DNA of 60,553 bases from Chromatiaceae bacterium. Lineage in GTDB: Bacteria > Pseudomonadota > Gammaproteobacteria > Chromatiales > Chromatiaceae. The position numbers and the translations under genes were made by a program. Shown here piece by piece: positions 19,125 through 28,594 of the stretch (the stretch's first letter is position 1; every line of letters begins with the position of its first letter). Where the stretch lies: assembly GCA_026984455.1 (NCBI GenBank), contig JALSSC010000029.1:1-60553 (forward strand), written 5' to 3'. Below the pieces are notes generated by a model. The model was not told the DNA's origin. It did no database searches and saw nothing but the letters and a program-made list of their open reading frames with translations.

Positions 19125-19613
19125 TCAATACTTGAACTGCGCGGCGATGTCCGGCGGCAACAGCGACATCAGCCACTCGGCCAGGGCCTTGAACTGGGGG
19201 ATGAGCTGGGACTGCTGCCACCAGGGATCCTGAGGCAGGGGGGTGAGACCGGCCAGGAACACCAGGATGGCCACCAACACCGCCCCGCGGACGAGGCCGA
19301 ACAGCATCCCCAGGAGACGGTCGGTACCGGACAGCCCGGTGAGGTCCACCAGCATCCCCAGCACCCAACTCACCAGGCCGCCCACCACCAGCACGCCGAT
19401 GAAGATCAACACGAAGGCCACCCCCAGGCGCAGCGAGGGGGTCTCGATCCAGTCGCCCAGATAGGCCGAGAAGGGCTGAAACCCCTGCCAGGCGATCCAG
19501 AAGGCCAGCGCCCAGACGATCAGCGAGATCACCTCGCGCATGAATCCACGCATCAGGCTCAGGCCCGCGGAGATCAGCACGATGGCGATGATGAGATAGT
19601 CTGCCCAGTTCAT
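19125..19613 (-). CDS. cvpA: CvpA family membrane protein
   Basis: 162 residues starting [20 protein letters not shown], with four predicted membrane helices and the family block [25 protein letters not shown] sequence seven bases before the ATG at 19613 supports this start over an ATG 15 bases upstream. CvpA is linked genetically to colicin V production and envelope homeostasis; its molecular function is unclear. Its place directly upstream of purF is strongly conserved. Confidence 0.93.
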   Translation of the reverse strand: MNWADYLIIAIVLISAGLSLMRGFMREVISLIVWALAFWIAWQGFQPFSAYLGDWIETPSLRLGVAFVLIFIGVLVVGGLVSWVLGMLVDLTGLSGTDRLLGMLFGLVRGAVLVAILVFLAGLTPLPQDPWWQQSQLIPQFKALAEWLMSLLPPDIAAQFKY

Positions 19614-19841
19614 AACGGGCTCCGGCATGGGGGGCTTGGACGGATTCTACCAGACCGGGGCCGGCGCGTTCATCCGCCGGACCGTGGGGCCCGTCGCCGG
19701 CAGCGCCGGGCCGGTTTCTGGGGCCGGCACACGGTCACGGAGAACGCTCGCCGAAGCGGTTGCATTGACCGTCGTCATGGCCGAAACTCTGCCCGCTTTT
19801 CACCCCCAATGAAACTGATGAAACCGAGGACCCCCAACACC

Positions 19842-20243
19842 ATGGCCCAAGATTCCGCCCCCCCGACCAAGAAGACGGCGGCGAAGAAGACCCCCGCCCG
19901 GAAGACCACCGCGAAGAAGACGACGGCGCGCAAGGCCACCGCCAAGAAGACGGCACCACGCAAGACCACGGCGAGAAAGGCCGCCCCGCGCAAGGCCGTC
20001 GCCAAGAAGACCCCGGTCTCCGCGAGGCCCGCCGCGCGGCCCGCCAGGACCCCCGTCCCCGCATCGGTCAGAGAACCCGGCGCGGGCGCCGCCGCCCTGA
20101 GCCCCGCGGAACGCCGCATCCGCATCGCGGAGGCCGCCTACTATCGCGCCGAACGCCGCGGTTTCGTCCCCGGTCACGAGATGGAAGACTGGCTGGCGGC
20201 CGAGGCCGAGGTGGATCTGTGGATCAAACGCGGGACACCCTGA
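19842..20243 (+). CDS. Histone H1-like Lys/Ala/Thr-rich tail fused to a DUF2934 domain
   Basis: 133 residues. Residues 1-75 are a low-complexity basic tail built from short KKT/ARK/TAK units, like bacterial H1-type nucleoid proteins (AlgP or Hc1-like). The C-terminal 35 residues read RIRIAEAAYYRAERRGFVPG then HEMEDWLAAEAEVD, which fits the DUF2934 pattern. The basic tail suggests DNA or polyanion binding; the role of DUF2934 is unknown. An in-frame ATG at 19809 would add 11 residues. It diverges from cvpA across 195-230 bases of gene-free sequence. The TIGR00266 gene follows 57 bases later. Confidence 0.75.
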   Translation: MAQDSAPPTKKTAAKKTPARKTTAKKTTARKATAKKTAPRKTTARKAAPRKAVAKKTPVSARPAARPARTPVPASVREPGAGAAALSPAERRIRIAEAAYYRAERRGFVPGHEMEDWLAAEAEVDLWIKRGTP

Positions 20244-20300
20244 GCATCCCCCCGGGATCCCGAGCGGAACCCCCCTGCCCACGTTGAGGAGACCCCGCCC

Positions 20301-21092
20301 ATGCGCTGCCACGAGGTAGACTACGAAATCATCGGCCACGAGATGCAACTGGTGGAGGTGGAACTGGACCCCGGCGAGACCGTCGTCGCCGAGGCCGGGG
20401 CCATGGCCTACATGGAAGAGGACATCGTGTTCGAGACCCGCATGGGCGATGGCTCGGAGCCCGACCAGGGCCTCATGGGCCGGCTCTTCGGGGCCGGCAA
20501 GCGGATGCTCACCGGTGAGTCGCTGTTCACCACCCATTTCACCCACAAGGGCCCCTCGGGCAAACGCCGGGTGGCCTTCGCCGCCCCCTTCCCCGGCACC
20601 ATCGTGCCACTGAACCTGGCGGAATACGGCGACCACGTGTACTGCCAGAAGGATGCCTTCCTCTGCGCCGCCCTCGGCACCCAGATCGGCGTGGCCTTCA
20701 ACCGGCGCATCGGTACCGGCCTGTTCGGTGGCGAGGGCTTCATCCTGCAACACCTCAAGGGTGATGGCATGGCCTTCGTCCAGGCCGGCGGCACCATCGT
20801 GAAGAAAGACCTGCGGAACCAGGAACTGCGCGTGGACACCGGCTGCCTGGTCGCCTTCACCGAAGGCGTCGATTACGACATCCAACGCGCCGGGGGCCTC
20901 AAGTCCATGGTCTTCGGCGGTGAGGGCATGTTCCTCGCCACCCTGCGCGGCACCGGAACGGTGTGGTTGCAGAGCCTGCCCTTCTCGCGCATGGCCGACC
21001 GCATCCTCGCCTTCGCCCCCAGCGCCGGAGGTGAAGACCAGGGCGAAGGTTCGGTGCTGGGCGGGCTGGGACGCCTGCTGGACGGCAACTAG
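20301..21092 (+). CDS. TIGR00266/AIM24-like family protein
   Basis: 263 residues, soluble and beta-rich. Recognised by family blocks: [21 protein letters not shown] and [18 protein letters not shown] near the N-terminus, a Gly-rich central hinge ([20 protein letters not shown]), then [14 protein letters not shown] and FIQ-like repeats ending [15 protein letters not shown]. The trimeric double-beta-sandwich family is widespread and poorly understood, relating to yeast AIM24 and to the tryptophan RNA-binding attenuator-like fold. It has a strong upstream GAGGAG site and is followed 13 bases later by the thioesterase gene, likely as an operon. Confidence 0.85.
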   Translation: MRCHEVDYEIIGHEMQLVEVELDPGETVVAEAGAMAYMEEDIVFETRMGDGSEPDQGLMGRLFGAGKRMLTGESLFTTHFTHKGPSGKRRVAFAAPFPGTIVPLNLAEYGDHVYCQKDAFLCAALGTQIGVAFNRRIGTGLFGGEGFILQHLKGDGMAFVQAGGTIVKKDLRNQELRVDTGCLVAFTEGVDYDIQRAGGLKSMVFGGEGMFLATLRGTGTVWLQSLPFSRMADRILAFAPSAGGEDQGEGSVLGGLGRLLDGN

Positions 21093-21105
21093 GGCCCGCG
21101 AACCC

Positions 21106-21510
21106 ATGTTTGCGCAACCACTGCTCGCAGAGGGATATGAACTCACCTACCAAGTCCTGGCCATGCCTGCGGATACCAACGCCGCCGGAGACATCTTCGG
21201 TGGCTGGCTGATGTCCCAGGTGGACCTGGGTGGGAGCGTGCTGGCGGTACGAGAGGCGGGGGGCCGGGTGGCCACGGTGGCGGTGAAATCCTTTCGCTTC
21301 CTCGCCCCGGTCCAAGTGGGTGACCTGGTGACCTGCCATTCACGGGTGATGCGGGTGGGCAACACCTCCATCGAGGTCCATACCGAGGTCCATGCCGCGG
21401 GCCGACATGCCCAGGCCGATCCCCGGCGGGTGGCCGAGGCCACCCTGGTCTATGTGGCCCTGAACGACAAGGGCCGCCCGCGCCCGGTCAGGCGGCCCGC
21501 CATCTCATAG
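21106..21510 (+). CDS. YciA-like acyl-CoA thioesterase (hotdog fold)
   Basis: 134 residues. It has the hotdog-fold pattern of YciA/BACH thioesterases: MPADTNAAGDIFGGWLMSQV with the catalytic Asn/Asp region, AVKSFRFLAPVQVGDLV and a late strand VAEATLVYVALND. It hydrolyses short to medium acyl-CoAs in the cytosol. It starts 13 bases after the TIGR00266 gene. Its 3' end overlaps the 3' end of the convergent fadL-like gene by six bases. A shared lipid-related context with that porin is possible but inferred. Confidence 0.85.
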   Translation: MFAQPLLAEGYELTYQVLAMPADTNAAGDIFGGWLMSQVDLGGSVLAVREAGGRVATVAVKSFRFLAPVQVGDLVTCHSRVMRVGNTSIEVHTEVHAAGRHAQADPRRVAEATLVYVALNDKGRPRPVRRPAIS

Positions 21511-22791
21511 GAAATGCTTGGTGATGCCCAGGCCGAAGATGTTCACCGAGGCCTCGTAATCACCGTCGTAGGCCGTGGTGCCGTTCGGATCCTTGTCCAC
21601 CAGGGAGAAAGGCCGGTCACCGCGGAAGTTGCGGTCGGCCAAGAGGACATACATGTAACCCACCTCCAGCTCCCAGCCCTGACCGAAGGCGTAGGCGCCG
21701 CCGATGCTGAACAACTGGCGGTCGGCATCCGGGATACGGGCGGTGAGGTGATCGTTCCCCTGACCGGTCTCGTCATAGGCGTATCCGAGGCGTAGTTGTG
21801 CCGCCGGGGTGACCTGCCAGGTGAGGCCCAGGCGGTAGGCGTTGGCGTCGTCCCAGTGATTGACATTGCGCGCCAGGGTAGCGCCGTTCACCTTGGAGGT
21901 GACTGCGAGTGCATCGAAGTCGGACCAGCCGGTGCGGGTCCAGTCGAACTCGGCGGCCAAGTGCTCGCTGAAGGCATAGCGCACGCCCAATTGCAGGCGC
22001 GAAGGCAGGTCCAGATCGGCCTTGGCGGCCTGGCTGACGATGCCCAGGGGGGCAAGGGCGGGATGGGCGATATAATTTCCGTCTACCCGGAGGGTGGTGG
22101 CCGCATGGTAGCTGGCGCCGAGAGACAGGGGCCCGGTGCGGTACATGACTCCGAGATTCCAGCCCCAGGCATCGCCATCGCCCTCTATCTTGACGAACCC
22201 GGTATTCAGCGCGACCCGGGGGGCGTTGAAATAATCGACGCCGGCAGAGACGCTGAGGTTGTCCGAGACCTTATAGGCAATGCTCGGAGCGACCTGGGCC
22301 AGGACCAGCTTACTCTGGGTGGGGTGGAACAGACCGGGCGGCAGGCTGACCCCAGGGGCCACCGGGATAGATTGGGAGAGGGCCGGAAAGGTCCCCACTG
22401 GCCAACTGGTCTCCAGACCGAAGGGGGCGCTCACCCCGAGCCCGAGATTCCAGCGGTCACCGATCTTGAACAGGCCGTGCAAGTCGGGGATGAAGACATT
22501 GTCCTCGGCCCGGCTGTCGTGCTTGCCGGAGGCGGTGGTCACCTTGAGATCCGGAGCAAAGTCCTTGGCCCCCAGCGAGACGGCCGAATGCGCCAGGAAA
22601 CCCATCGCCGCGGGGTTGTACTCCATCGCCCCCAGCTCCTCCGGATTCGCCACCATGGCATTGGCCAGGGCGAGGCCCGCCACCGAGCCCTCGGGGATGC
22701 CAAAGCCCGAGGCCTCCGCCCCACCCGAGAGGACCCAGCCGAAACTGAAGACGAGGAGGAAACGCAGAGGGAGAGGTCGGGGGGCTTGCAT
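21505..22791 (-). CDS. FadL/OmpP1-type outer membrane transport protein
   Basis: 428 residues. The signal peptide (PLRFLLVFSFGWVLSGGAEA) leads into GFGIPEGSVAGLALANAMVA, the FadL N-terminal hatch that contains the NPA-like motif YNPAAMGF. The rest is an aromatic-rich beta barrel with alternating strands and ends in a C-terminal hydrophobic residue (GITKHFL). FadL proteins take up long-chain fatty acids or aromatic hydrocarbons; the substrate here is not known. The ATG at 22791 has AGGAG eight bases upstream. A longer frame to 23007 has no such support. Its leader carries hairpins. Confidence 0.9.
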   Translation of the reverse strand: MQAPRPLPLRFLLVFSFGWVLSGGAEASGFGIPEGSVAGLALANAMVANPEELGAMEYNPAAMGFLAHSAVSLGAKDFAPDLKVTTASGKHDSRAEDNVFIPDLHGLFKIGDRWNLGLGVSAPFGLETSWPVGTFPALSQSIPVAPGVSLPPGLFHPTQSKLVLAQVAPSIAYKVSDNLSVSAGVDYFNAPRVALNTGFVKIEGDGDAWGWNLGVMYRTGPLSLGASYHAATTLRVDGNYIAHPALAPLGIVSQAAKADLDLPSRLQLGVRYAFSEHLAAEFDWTRTGWSDFDALAVTSKVNGATLARNVNHWDDANAYRLGLTWQVTPAAQLRLGYAYDETGQGNDHLTARIPDADRQLFSIGGAYAFGQGWELEVGYMYVLLADRNFRGDRPFSLVDKDPNGTTAYDGDYEASVNIFGLGITKHFL

Positions 22792-23267
22792 AGTCAGGCT
22801 CCTGGCAAAGAGGGGTTGACGAAACACCGGCGAAACCTTAAGGGATTGTTTCGACCATTTCCAGCCGATCCGTCGGCTGGGCCTTATGCGCTGCGCCGCC
22901 GATCGCGCGCGCGGCCCTCGCGTCCCCGGCCGAGATGGCCGGAACAAGGTGAAAAGAGCGGCCAAGCGCACCGATTTGATTCTGAATGTGTCGTTTTTGC
23001 AAAGCATTTTTCACGCACCGGGACCCCGATACGAATTTCGCGCTTCGGCCCAAAGAATCTCCGTTCCCTTCTGCCGCCCCTGGGGATCCGTCAGTTGCGT
23101 ACAGTGCAACAGGCCCGGCCCGGAACATCAGGATGACCCTTCCTTCGAAGAAAATTACAGGGTACGGGACATCGAGGCGGGTTCGGAAGATGGGGACATG
23201 GGCTGCGGCCCTATGTGGCATCGGGCGCTCACCCGATCTGAGACAGGGTCTCTCCGCTGCGGCCGGG
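22792..23267 (-). promoter_or_regulatory. Gene-free leader/upstream region of the fadL-like gene with hairpins
   Basis: No gene is supported in these 476 bases. CCAGCCGA (22861-22868) and TCGGCTGG (22873-22880) form a perfect 8-bp stem with a 4-base loop. Next to it, CGAAAC (22831-22836) and GTTTCG (22848-22853) form an inverted repeat enclosing a CCTTAAGG palindrome, with a further GAAAC at 22821-22825. GAAAC/GTTTC arms recall TetR-type fatty-acid regulator sites, but the spacing is unusual. A notably AT-richer stretch at 22970-23040 may hold the promoter; no convincing -35/-10 pair was found. Confidence 0.4.
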
Positions 23268-24095
23268 CTAGTGCCTTCCAGGCATGGGGCCCGCCACCAG
23301 TTGCGGATCCAGACGTTTTCCGAACAGATTCATACCCCAGTGCAGATGAGGACCGGTGGCCCGACCCGTGGAACCGATACGGGCCACCACTTGACCGCGT
23401 GTCACGTGATCGCCCACCTTCACCAGGATGCGGCTCAGGTGTAGATAGGAGGTGGACAGACCCAGACCGTGGTCGATGAACAGGGTGCCACCGGAGAAGA
23501 ACATGTCGGGCTCGGCCAGGGTCACCACACCATCCGCCGGGGCACGCACAGGGGTGCCGGAGGGTCGGGCGATGTCCACCCCCATGTGGGGTCGGCGGGG
23601 TTTGCCGTTGAGGATGCGTTGACTGCCGTAGACGCCGCTGATGGGGCCGGTCACCGGCCAGGTGAAACCCCCGAGAAAGTCGGTGCGCGGGTCGGCGCGC
23701 TTGCGCGCCCGGGCCACCTTGGCCCGGTCGGAGCGGATCCGGGCCAGATCCTCCCTGGAGCGGGGCGTGACCTTGCGTTGCGGCAGGCCGTCGATGCGCT
23801 GGACGCGGTATCTGCGTTGTTTCACCCGGATCCGTTCCACCCGGCGCTCGCCATCGGGGAGGCGGATCTCCAGGCGCGCCTCGGGTTTGGCGTCGCGCGT
23901 GAAGCCCAGGAGGAAGGAGCCGTCCGGGGCGACCATGACCCGTTGTCCATCCATCCACACCCGGGCCTGCGGGCGGGTATGACCGATCACCAGGCCGCCC
24001 TGGGTGAAGTGGCCTTCGAGCCTCAGGGGGACCTCGGCGTGCGCCGGGGAGAGGGCCGCATAGAGGGCCAGGAGCAGCAACCAAGGGGTCTTCAT
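23268..24095 (-). CDS. Secreted M23 (LytM-type) peptidase
   Basis: 275 residues with a signal peptide (MKTPWLLLLALYAALSPAHA). An N-terminal beta domain (about 20-95) is followed by a basic linker and a C-terminal M23 domain (about 145-265). The zinc ligands are in RPHMGVDIA (H and D) and GPHLHWGM (H-x-H); YLHLSRILVKVGDHVTRGQ supplies the remaining typical motif. It probably cleaves peptidoglycan cross-bridges or regulates amidases in the periplasm. With the metal ligands present it should be catalytic rather than an EnvC/NlpD-type activator. Single gene. Confidence 0.92.
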   Translation of the reverse strand: MKTPWLLLLALYAALSPAHAEVPLRLEGHFTQGGLVIGHTRPQARVWMDGQRVMVAPDGSFLLGFTRDAKPEARLEIRLPDGERRVERIRVKQRRYRVQRIDGLPQRKVTPRSREDLARIRSDRAKVARARKRADPRTDFLGGFTWPVTGPISGVYGSQRILNGKPRRPHMGVDIARPSGTPVRAPADGVVTLAEPDMFFSGGTLFIDHGLGLSTSYLHLSRILVKVGDHVTRGQVVARIGSTGRATGPHLHWGMNLFGKRLDPQLVAGPMPGRH

Positions 24096-24183
24096 AGGAG
24101 GTTCCAGCGTAGAGAAGGGCCCATTCTACCCCGGGTACAGACCTCTGTAATGGGGTAGACTTCCCCTTTTTTCGCATGCTTCC

Positions 24184-25989
24184 ATGCCACCCACCGAACT
24201 GCGCAGCCGACCCTTTACCTGGATCGAGATCCGCCGGCAGGTCCTCGCCCATCGGCGGGAACTGTTGCTGGCCCATGTGATCGCCATCTGCGCCACCCTG
24301 GTGAGCGTGCCGGTGCCCCTGCTCATACCCATGCTGGTAGACGAGGTGTTGCTGCGCAAACCCGGCACCACCCTGGCGGTGTTGGATCACATCCTGCCCA
24401 CGGCCTGGCACGAGCCGGTCTTCTATATCAGCAGCATCCTGCTCGTTACCGTACTGCTGCGCGCCCTCGCCGCGGCGCTGTCGGTATGGCAGACGCAGGA
24501 GTTCACCCTGATCTCCAAGGGAGTCAGCTTCGGTATCCGTCGCGCCCTGTTGCAGCGCCTGCAACGCATCTCCATGGCTGAGTTCGAGACCCTGGGCAGC
24601 GGCACCGTGGCCTCCCACCTGGTCACGGACGTGGATGCCATCGACCAATTTCTCGGGGCGGCCACCAGCAAGTTCCTGGTGGCCGTGCTGAGCATCCTGG
24701 GCACGGCGGTGGTGTTGCTGTGGATGCACTGGCAACTGGCCCTGTTCATTCTCCTCCTGAATCCGGTGGTGATCTACGTCACCACCCTCTTCGGGCGAAA
24801 GGTGAAGGCCCTCAAGCGCCAGGAGAACCGCGCCTATCAGGCCTTTCAGGAGGCCCTTTCCGAGACCCTGGACGCCATCCTCCAGATCCGCGCCATGAAC
24901 CGGGAGCGCCACTACATCCGGCGGATTCTGGAGCAGGCCGACGCCATGCGCGCCTGCGGCGCGGCCTTCACCTGGAAGAGCGACGCCGCCACCCGGCTGT
25001 CGTTTCTCACCTTCCTGTTCGGGTTCGACCTGTTCCGCGCCCTGAGCATGCTCATGGTGCTCTACTCCCACCTCACCATCGGTGAGATGATGGCGGTCTT
25101 CGCCTATCTCTGGTTCATGATGGGGCCGGTACAGGAGGTCCTGGGTATCCAGTATGCCTTCCACGCCGCCGATGCCGCACTGGGGCGCATCAACCGCCTG
25201 TTGGCGGTGGCCCTGGAGCCCGTCTATCCCCATCGGGTGAACCCCTTCGCCGGACGCACCACGGTCTCTCTCGATGTCGAGCACCTGGACTTCGCCTATG
25301 GCGACGGCCCCCTGGTCCTGCGCGACCTGAACCTGCACGTGGAAGCGGGCGAGAAGGTCGCCCTGGTGGGTGCCAGCGGCGGCGGCAAGACCACCCTGGT
25401 ACAGGTCCTGCTCGGGCTCTACATTCCCCGCCGGGGACGCGTGCTGTACGCCGGCGTGCCGGTGGAGGAGATCGGCCTGGACGTGGTACGCGACAACGTC
25501 GCCACGGTGCTCCAGCATCCGGCCCTGCTCAACGAGAGCCTGCGCATGAATCTGACCCTGGGGCGCGAGGTGGCCGACGCCGAGCTGTGGCGGGCCCTGG
25601 AGATCGCCCAGTTGGCCCAGGTGGTGCATGCCCTGCCCGAGGGCCTGGATACCCGCATCGGCCGTGACGGGGTACGCCTGTCCGGCGGCCAGAGGCAGCG
25701 TCTGGCGGTGGCGCGCCTGGTACTCGCCGATCCCCGGGTGGTGATCCTTGACGAGGCCACCTCGTCCCTGGACACCGAGACCGAGCAGCGCCTGCACCGG
25801 GCCCTGCGTACCTTCCTCGCCGGCCGTACCACCCTGATCGTGGCCCACCGCCTGAGTGCGGTGCGTCAGGCCGACCGGGTATTGGTGTTCGAGGACGGGC
25901 GTATCGCTGAGCAAGGGCGGCACGAGGAACTCATCGCCAGCGGTGGCCTCTATGCATCGCTCTATGGGCGGTCGAGAGAATGTGGCTGA
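24184..25989 (+). CDS. ABC transporter, fused membrane and ATPase domains
   Basis: 601 residues. An N-terminal exporter-type six-helix domain (about 20-310) is followed by an ATPase domain with Walker A GASGGGKTT, signature LSGGQRQRLAVAR, Walker B VVILDEATSSLD and H-loop VAHRLS. This half-transporter architecture is that of MsbA/MdlB/lipid or peptide exporters and would work as a homodimer. There is no partner gene and no accessory fusion protein nearby, so the substrate is unknown. Divergent from the M23 peptidase across 88 bases; a Met-rich TMD (MLMVLYSHLTIGEMMAVFAY) is unremarkable for the family. Confidence 0.92.
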   Translation: MPPTELRSRPFTWIEIRRQVLAHRRELLLAHVIAICATLVSVPVPLLIPMLVDEVLLRKPGTTLAVLDHILPTAWHEPVFYISSILLVTVLLRALAAALSVWQTQEFTLISKGVSFGIRRALLQRLQRISMAEFETLGSGTVASHLVTDVDAIDQFLGAATSKFLVAVLSILGTAVVLLWMHWQLALFILLLNPVVIYVTTLFGRKVKALKRQENRAYQAFQEALSETLDAILQIRAMNRERHYIRRILEQADAMRACGAAFTWKSDAATRLSFLTFLFGFDLFRALSMLMVLYSHLTIGEMMAVFAYLWFMMGPVQEVLGIQYAFHAADAALGRINRLLAVALEPVYPHRVNPFAGRTTVSLDVEHLDFAYGDGPLVLRDLNLHVEAGEKVALVGASGGGKTTLVQVLLGLYIPRRGRVLYAGVPVEEIGLDVVRDNVATVLQHPALLNESLRMNLTLGREVADAELWRALEIAQLAQVVHALPEGLDTRIGRDGVRLSGGQRQRLAVARLVLADPRVVILDEATSSLDTETEQRLHRALRTFLAGRTTLIVAHRLSAVRQADRVLVFEDGRIAEQGRHEELIASGGLYASLYGRSRECG

Positions 25990-26153
25990 GAATTTGTAGG
26001 GGATCCAAGCAGCCCGTTTGTCCCTGAGTACGGCTGATCACCCACCCTGCTCTGCGTGTTCGGTACACCCCTTCCTACCTCCCCCGCCGGCGGAGGGAGA
26101 TTCCAGATAGATGGGTGTCCTAAAGTTGCGAAAGTTGCGTCCTAAAGTTGTTT

Positions 26154-26249
26154 GCAATGGCGGGATGCGCTATCGCTTTCCCGCCCTACGGGCTGAAGTT
26201 GCCTCTCTCGCGGCAATGGCGGGATGCGCTATCGCTTTCCCGCCCTACG
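26154..26249 (+). repeat. Two direct copies of a 37-bp hairpin-forming repeat
   Basis: GCAATGGCGGGATGCGCTAT plus 17 more bases occurs at 26154-26190 and again, identically, at 26213-26249. Each copy can fold through GGCGGGA/TCCCGCC. A related inverted copy lies at 1157-1186. Just upstream, CCTAAAGTTG also occurs twice (26119-26128 and 26141-26150). The 279-base gap between the ABC transporter and the convergent mrcB gene contains nothing else I recognise. REP/MITE-like intergenic palindromes of this kind are common in Proteobacteria. Confidence 0.75.
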
Positions 26250-26268
26250 AGCCCCGCTGATCGAGGTT

Positions 26269-28590
26269 TCAGTCCGTCAGCCACTCCAGGAGTTCCACCC
26301 CGCTGCGCCGCCGTTGCGGTCCCTTGCGGGCCGCCGGCGAGGCGCCGCCGCAGGACGCCGGCGGGGGTGTGCCACCGTCCAGGAAGGGGATGGCCAAGGC
26401 CCCGGGACAGGCGGGCCCCGTGGTACGGTCCCGCCGCGGGTCCACCCAACGCACCACCACGCCTCGCGGCGGCCGGGCCCCGAGGCCCCGCCCCCCCTGG
26501 CGGGCCATCACCGCCCCCCACAGACGCAAGGCCCCCTGACTGCCGGTGAGCCCGGCGGGGCGGTTGTCGTCACGCCCCACCCAGGCCACCAGCACCCGCT
26601 CGCCAGAGAAGCCGGCGAACCAACTGTCGCGCAGGTCGTCGGTGGTGCCGGTCTTGCCCGCCACCCGATAGCCCTTGGGCAGGATGGCGCCCAGGCCCCG
26701 TCCGGTGCCTTCCGTCACCACCCGTTCGAGGGCCCAGCGCAGCAGGTAGACGGCGCGGGGGTCGGCCACCCGCTCGGCCTCCGGAGCATAGCGTTTGAGC
26801 ACCCTGCCACGACCATCGGCCACCAGGCGGACCGCGTGCAGGGGCCGGCGGCGACCGCCGTCGGCCAGGGGCTGGTAGAGCCCGGCCACCTCCAAGGGAC
26901 TGAGCGCCAGGGCACCGAGGAACAGGGCGGGTACGCGCGGCACCGGCCGCTCCAGGCCCAGCCCGGCGAGCCGCCGGGCGACCCGCTCCACCCCCAGATC
27001 GAGGCCCAGGCGCACACTGGCGAGGTTGTAGGAATGCACCAGGGCCTGGTACAGGGGCACCCGGCCGTGGCTCCGGCCGTCGAAGTTCCCAGGCCGCCAG
27101 ATCCGGCCGTTGGCCCCCCGGCGCGTCACGGGGAGGTCCTCCAGGGGCGTGGTGAGACGATAGCGGCCGCTGTCTTCCAGGGCCGTGAGATAGACCCAGG
27201 GCTTCACCAGGGAGCCGATGGGACGGCGCGCGTCGAGGGCGCGGTCGAAGCCGGCGTAGGCGGAACGGCGGCCCCCCACCAGGGCGACCACCTCCCCGCT
27301 CCCGGGGTCGGCCATCACCAGGGCGGCCTCCAGGCCCCGGCGGCGATGGCGCCGTTCGAGCCGTGGCAGGCCGTCGCGCACCGCCGCCTCGGCGGCGGCC
27401 TGGGCCAGGGGATCGAGGCTGGTGAATACCCGCAGACCGCCGTCCGCCAGGCGTTCCCGCGGATAGTCGCGCTGCAACTGGCGACGCACCAGGTGCATGA
27501 AGGACGGATAGCGCCCGGCCGCCACCCGCCCCTTGGCCACCACTCCCAGGGGCGCGGCCTGGGCGCGGGCCACCAGCGCGGGCGAGGCCAGGCGCAGCCG
27601 CTTCAGGATGTCCAGGACCCGGTCGCGGCGCGCCCGGGCGCGTGCCGGATGGCGCCAGGGATTGTAGTAGGAGGGGCCGCGCACCAGGCCCACCAGCAGG
27701 GCCACCCGCGGCAGGTCCAGTTCCTTCAATGGACGATTGAAATAGAAGCGGCTGGCGAGCCCGAAGCCATGGATGGCACGGTTGCCGTCCTGGCCCAGAT
27801 AGATCTCGTTGGCGTAGGCCTCGAGAATGGCGTCTTTCGAGTAGTGGAATTCCACCAATATCGCCATGAGGGCCTCGTTGACCTTGCGCCAGAGGCTGCG
27901 CCGGCGGTCCAGATAGAAGTTCTTCACCAGTTGCTGGGTCAGGGTACTGCCCCCCTGGACCACGCGCCCGGCGCGGAGGTTGCGCCACAGGGCGCGCAGG
28001 ATGCCGCCGGGATCGACCCCGTGATGGTGATAGAAATGCCGGTCCTCGGTGGCCAGCAGGGTGGCCACGAGCAGCCGGGGGAGGGCGCGCCGGGGCAAGA
28101 GGATGCGGTCCTGGTCGTAGCGGGGATGGATGCGGGCGATCTCCAGGGGATCCAGGCGCGCCTCCCTGGTATTGCGGCCGTCCCGTTTCAGGACCTCGAT
28201 GCGCCCGCCGCGGATCTCCAGCTCCAGCCGCCAGGCGGCCAGGGGCGAGCGGGGCAGAGCGAAGGCCCGGGTGTGGATCAGGAACCGCCCCTGGGAATGG
28301 GAGAAGCTCCCGGGCCGGTCGGGGCGGGTGAGGCGGGCATAGCCCAGGGCCCGGAGGTGGGCCTCCAGGGCGGAGGCGGTGAGGCGCCGCCCGGGCGAGA
28401 GGACCAGGGGAGCGGCATAGACCCGCGCCGGCTCGCTCCAGCGGCGGCCTTCGAAGCCCGTGCGCGCCACCTGGTCGAGATAGTAGACGTAGAGCCCCGC
28501 GGCCAGCATCAGGGCGAGGCCCGGGAGCAGCGCCCAGCGCCGTCCAGCACGGGCCCGCGCGGTCTTGCGTGCCGGTCTCCTGGCGGCCAT
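26269..28590 (-). CDS. mrcB: Penicillin-binding protein 1B, bifunctional
   Basis: 773 residues, one N-terminal membrane anchor after a basic tail. A UB2H-like region (about 55-150) points to PBP1B rather than PBP1A. The GT51 glycosyltransferase domain shows TLLATEDRHFYHHHGVDP, QGGSTLTQQLVKNFYL and the EIYLGQDGN motif. The transpeptidase domain has SLVK (GSLVKPWVYL), SYN and KTGTT. It polymerises and cross-links septal and lateral peptidoglycan in the periplasm. The C-terminus is a short Pro/Arg-rich tail. It lies 4 bases downstream of the yadH-like gene. Confidence 0.95.
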   Translation of the reverse strand: MAARRPARKTARARAGRRWALLPGLALMLAAGLYVYYLDQVARTGFEGRRWSEPARVYAAPLVLSPGRRLTASALEAHLRALGYARLTRPDRPGSFSHSQGRFLIHTRAFALPRSPLAAWRLELEIRGGRIEVLKRDGRNTREARLDPLEIARIHPRYDQDRILLPRRALPRLLVATLLATEDRHFYHHHGVDPGGILRALWRNLRAGRVVQGGSTLTQQLVKNFYLDRRRSLWRKVNEALMAILVEFHYSKDAILEAYANEIYLGQDGNRAIHGFGLASRFYFNRPLKELDLPRVALLVGLVRGPSYYNPWRHPARARARRDRVLDILKRLRLASPALVARAQAAPLGVVAKGRVAAGRYPSFMHLVRRQLQRDYPRERLADGGLRVFTSLDPLAQAAAEAAVRDGLPRLERRHRRRGLEAALVMADPGSGEVVALVGGRRSAYAGFDRALDARRPIGSLVKPWVYLTALEDSGRYRLTTPLEDLPVTRRGANGRIWRPGNFDGRSHGRVPLYQALVHSYNLASVRLGLDLGVERVARRLAGLGLERPVPRVPALFLGALALSPLEVAGLYQPLADGGRRRPLHAVRLVADGRGRVLKRYAPEAERVADPRAVYLLRWALERVVTEGTGRGLGAILPKGYRVAGKTGTTDDLRDSWFAGFSGERVLVAWVGRDDNRPAGLTGSQGALRLWGAVMARQGGRGLGARPPRGVVVRWVDPRRDRTTGPACPGALAIPFLDGGTPPPASCGGASPAARKGPQRRRSGVELLEWLTD

Positions 28591-28594
28591 GGGC

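Noticed and set aside
23155..25923. 922-codon minus-strand frame opposite the ABC transporter
   Set aside because: It is Gly/Gln/His-rich antisense of a gene with complete ABC motifs; high GC produces such shadows.
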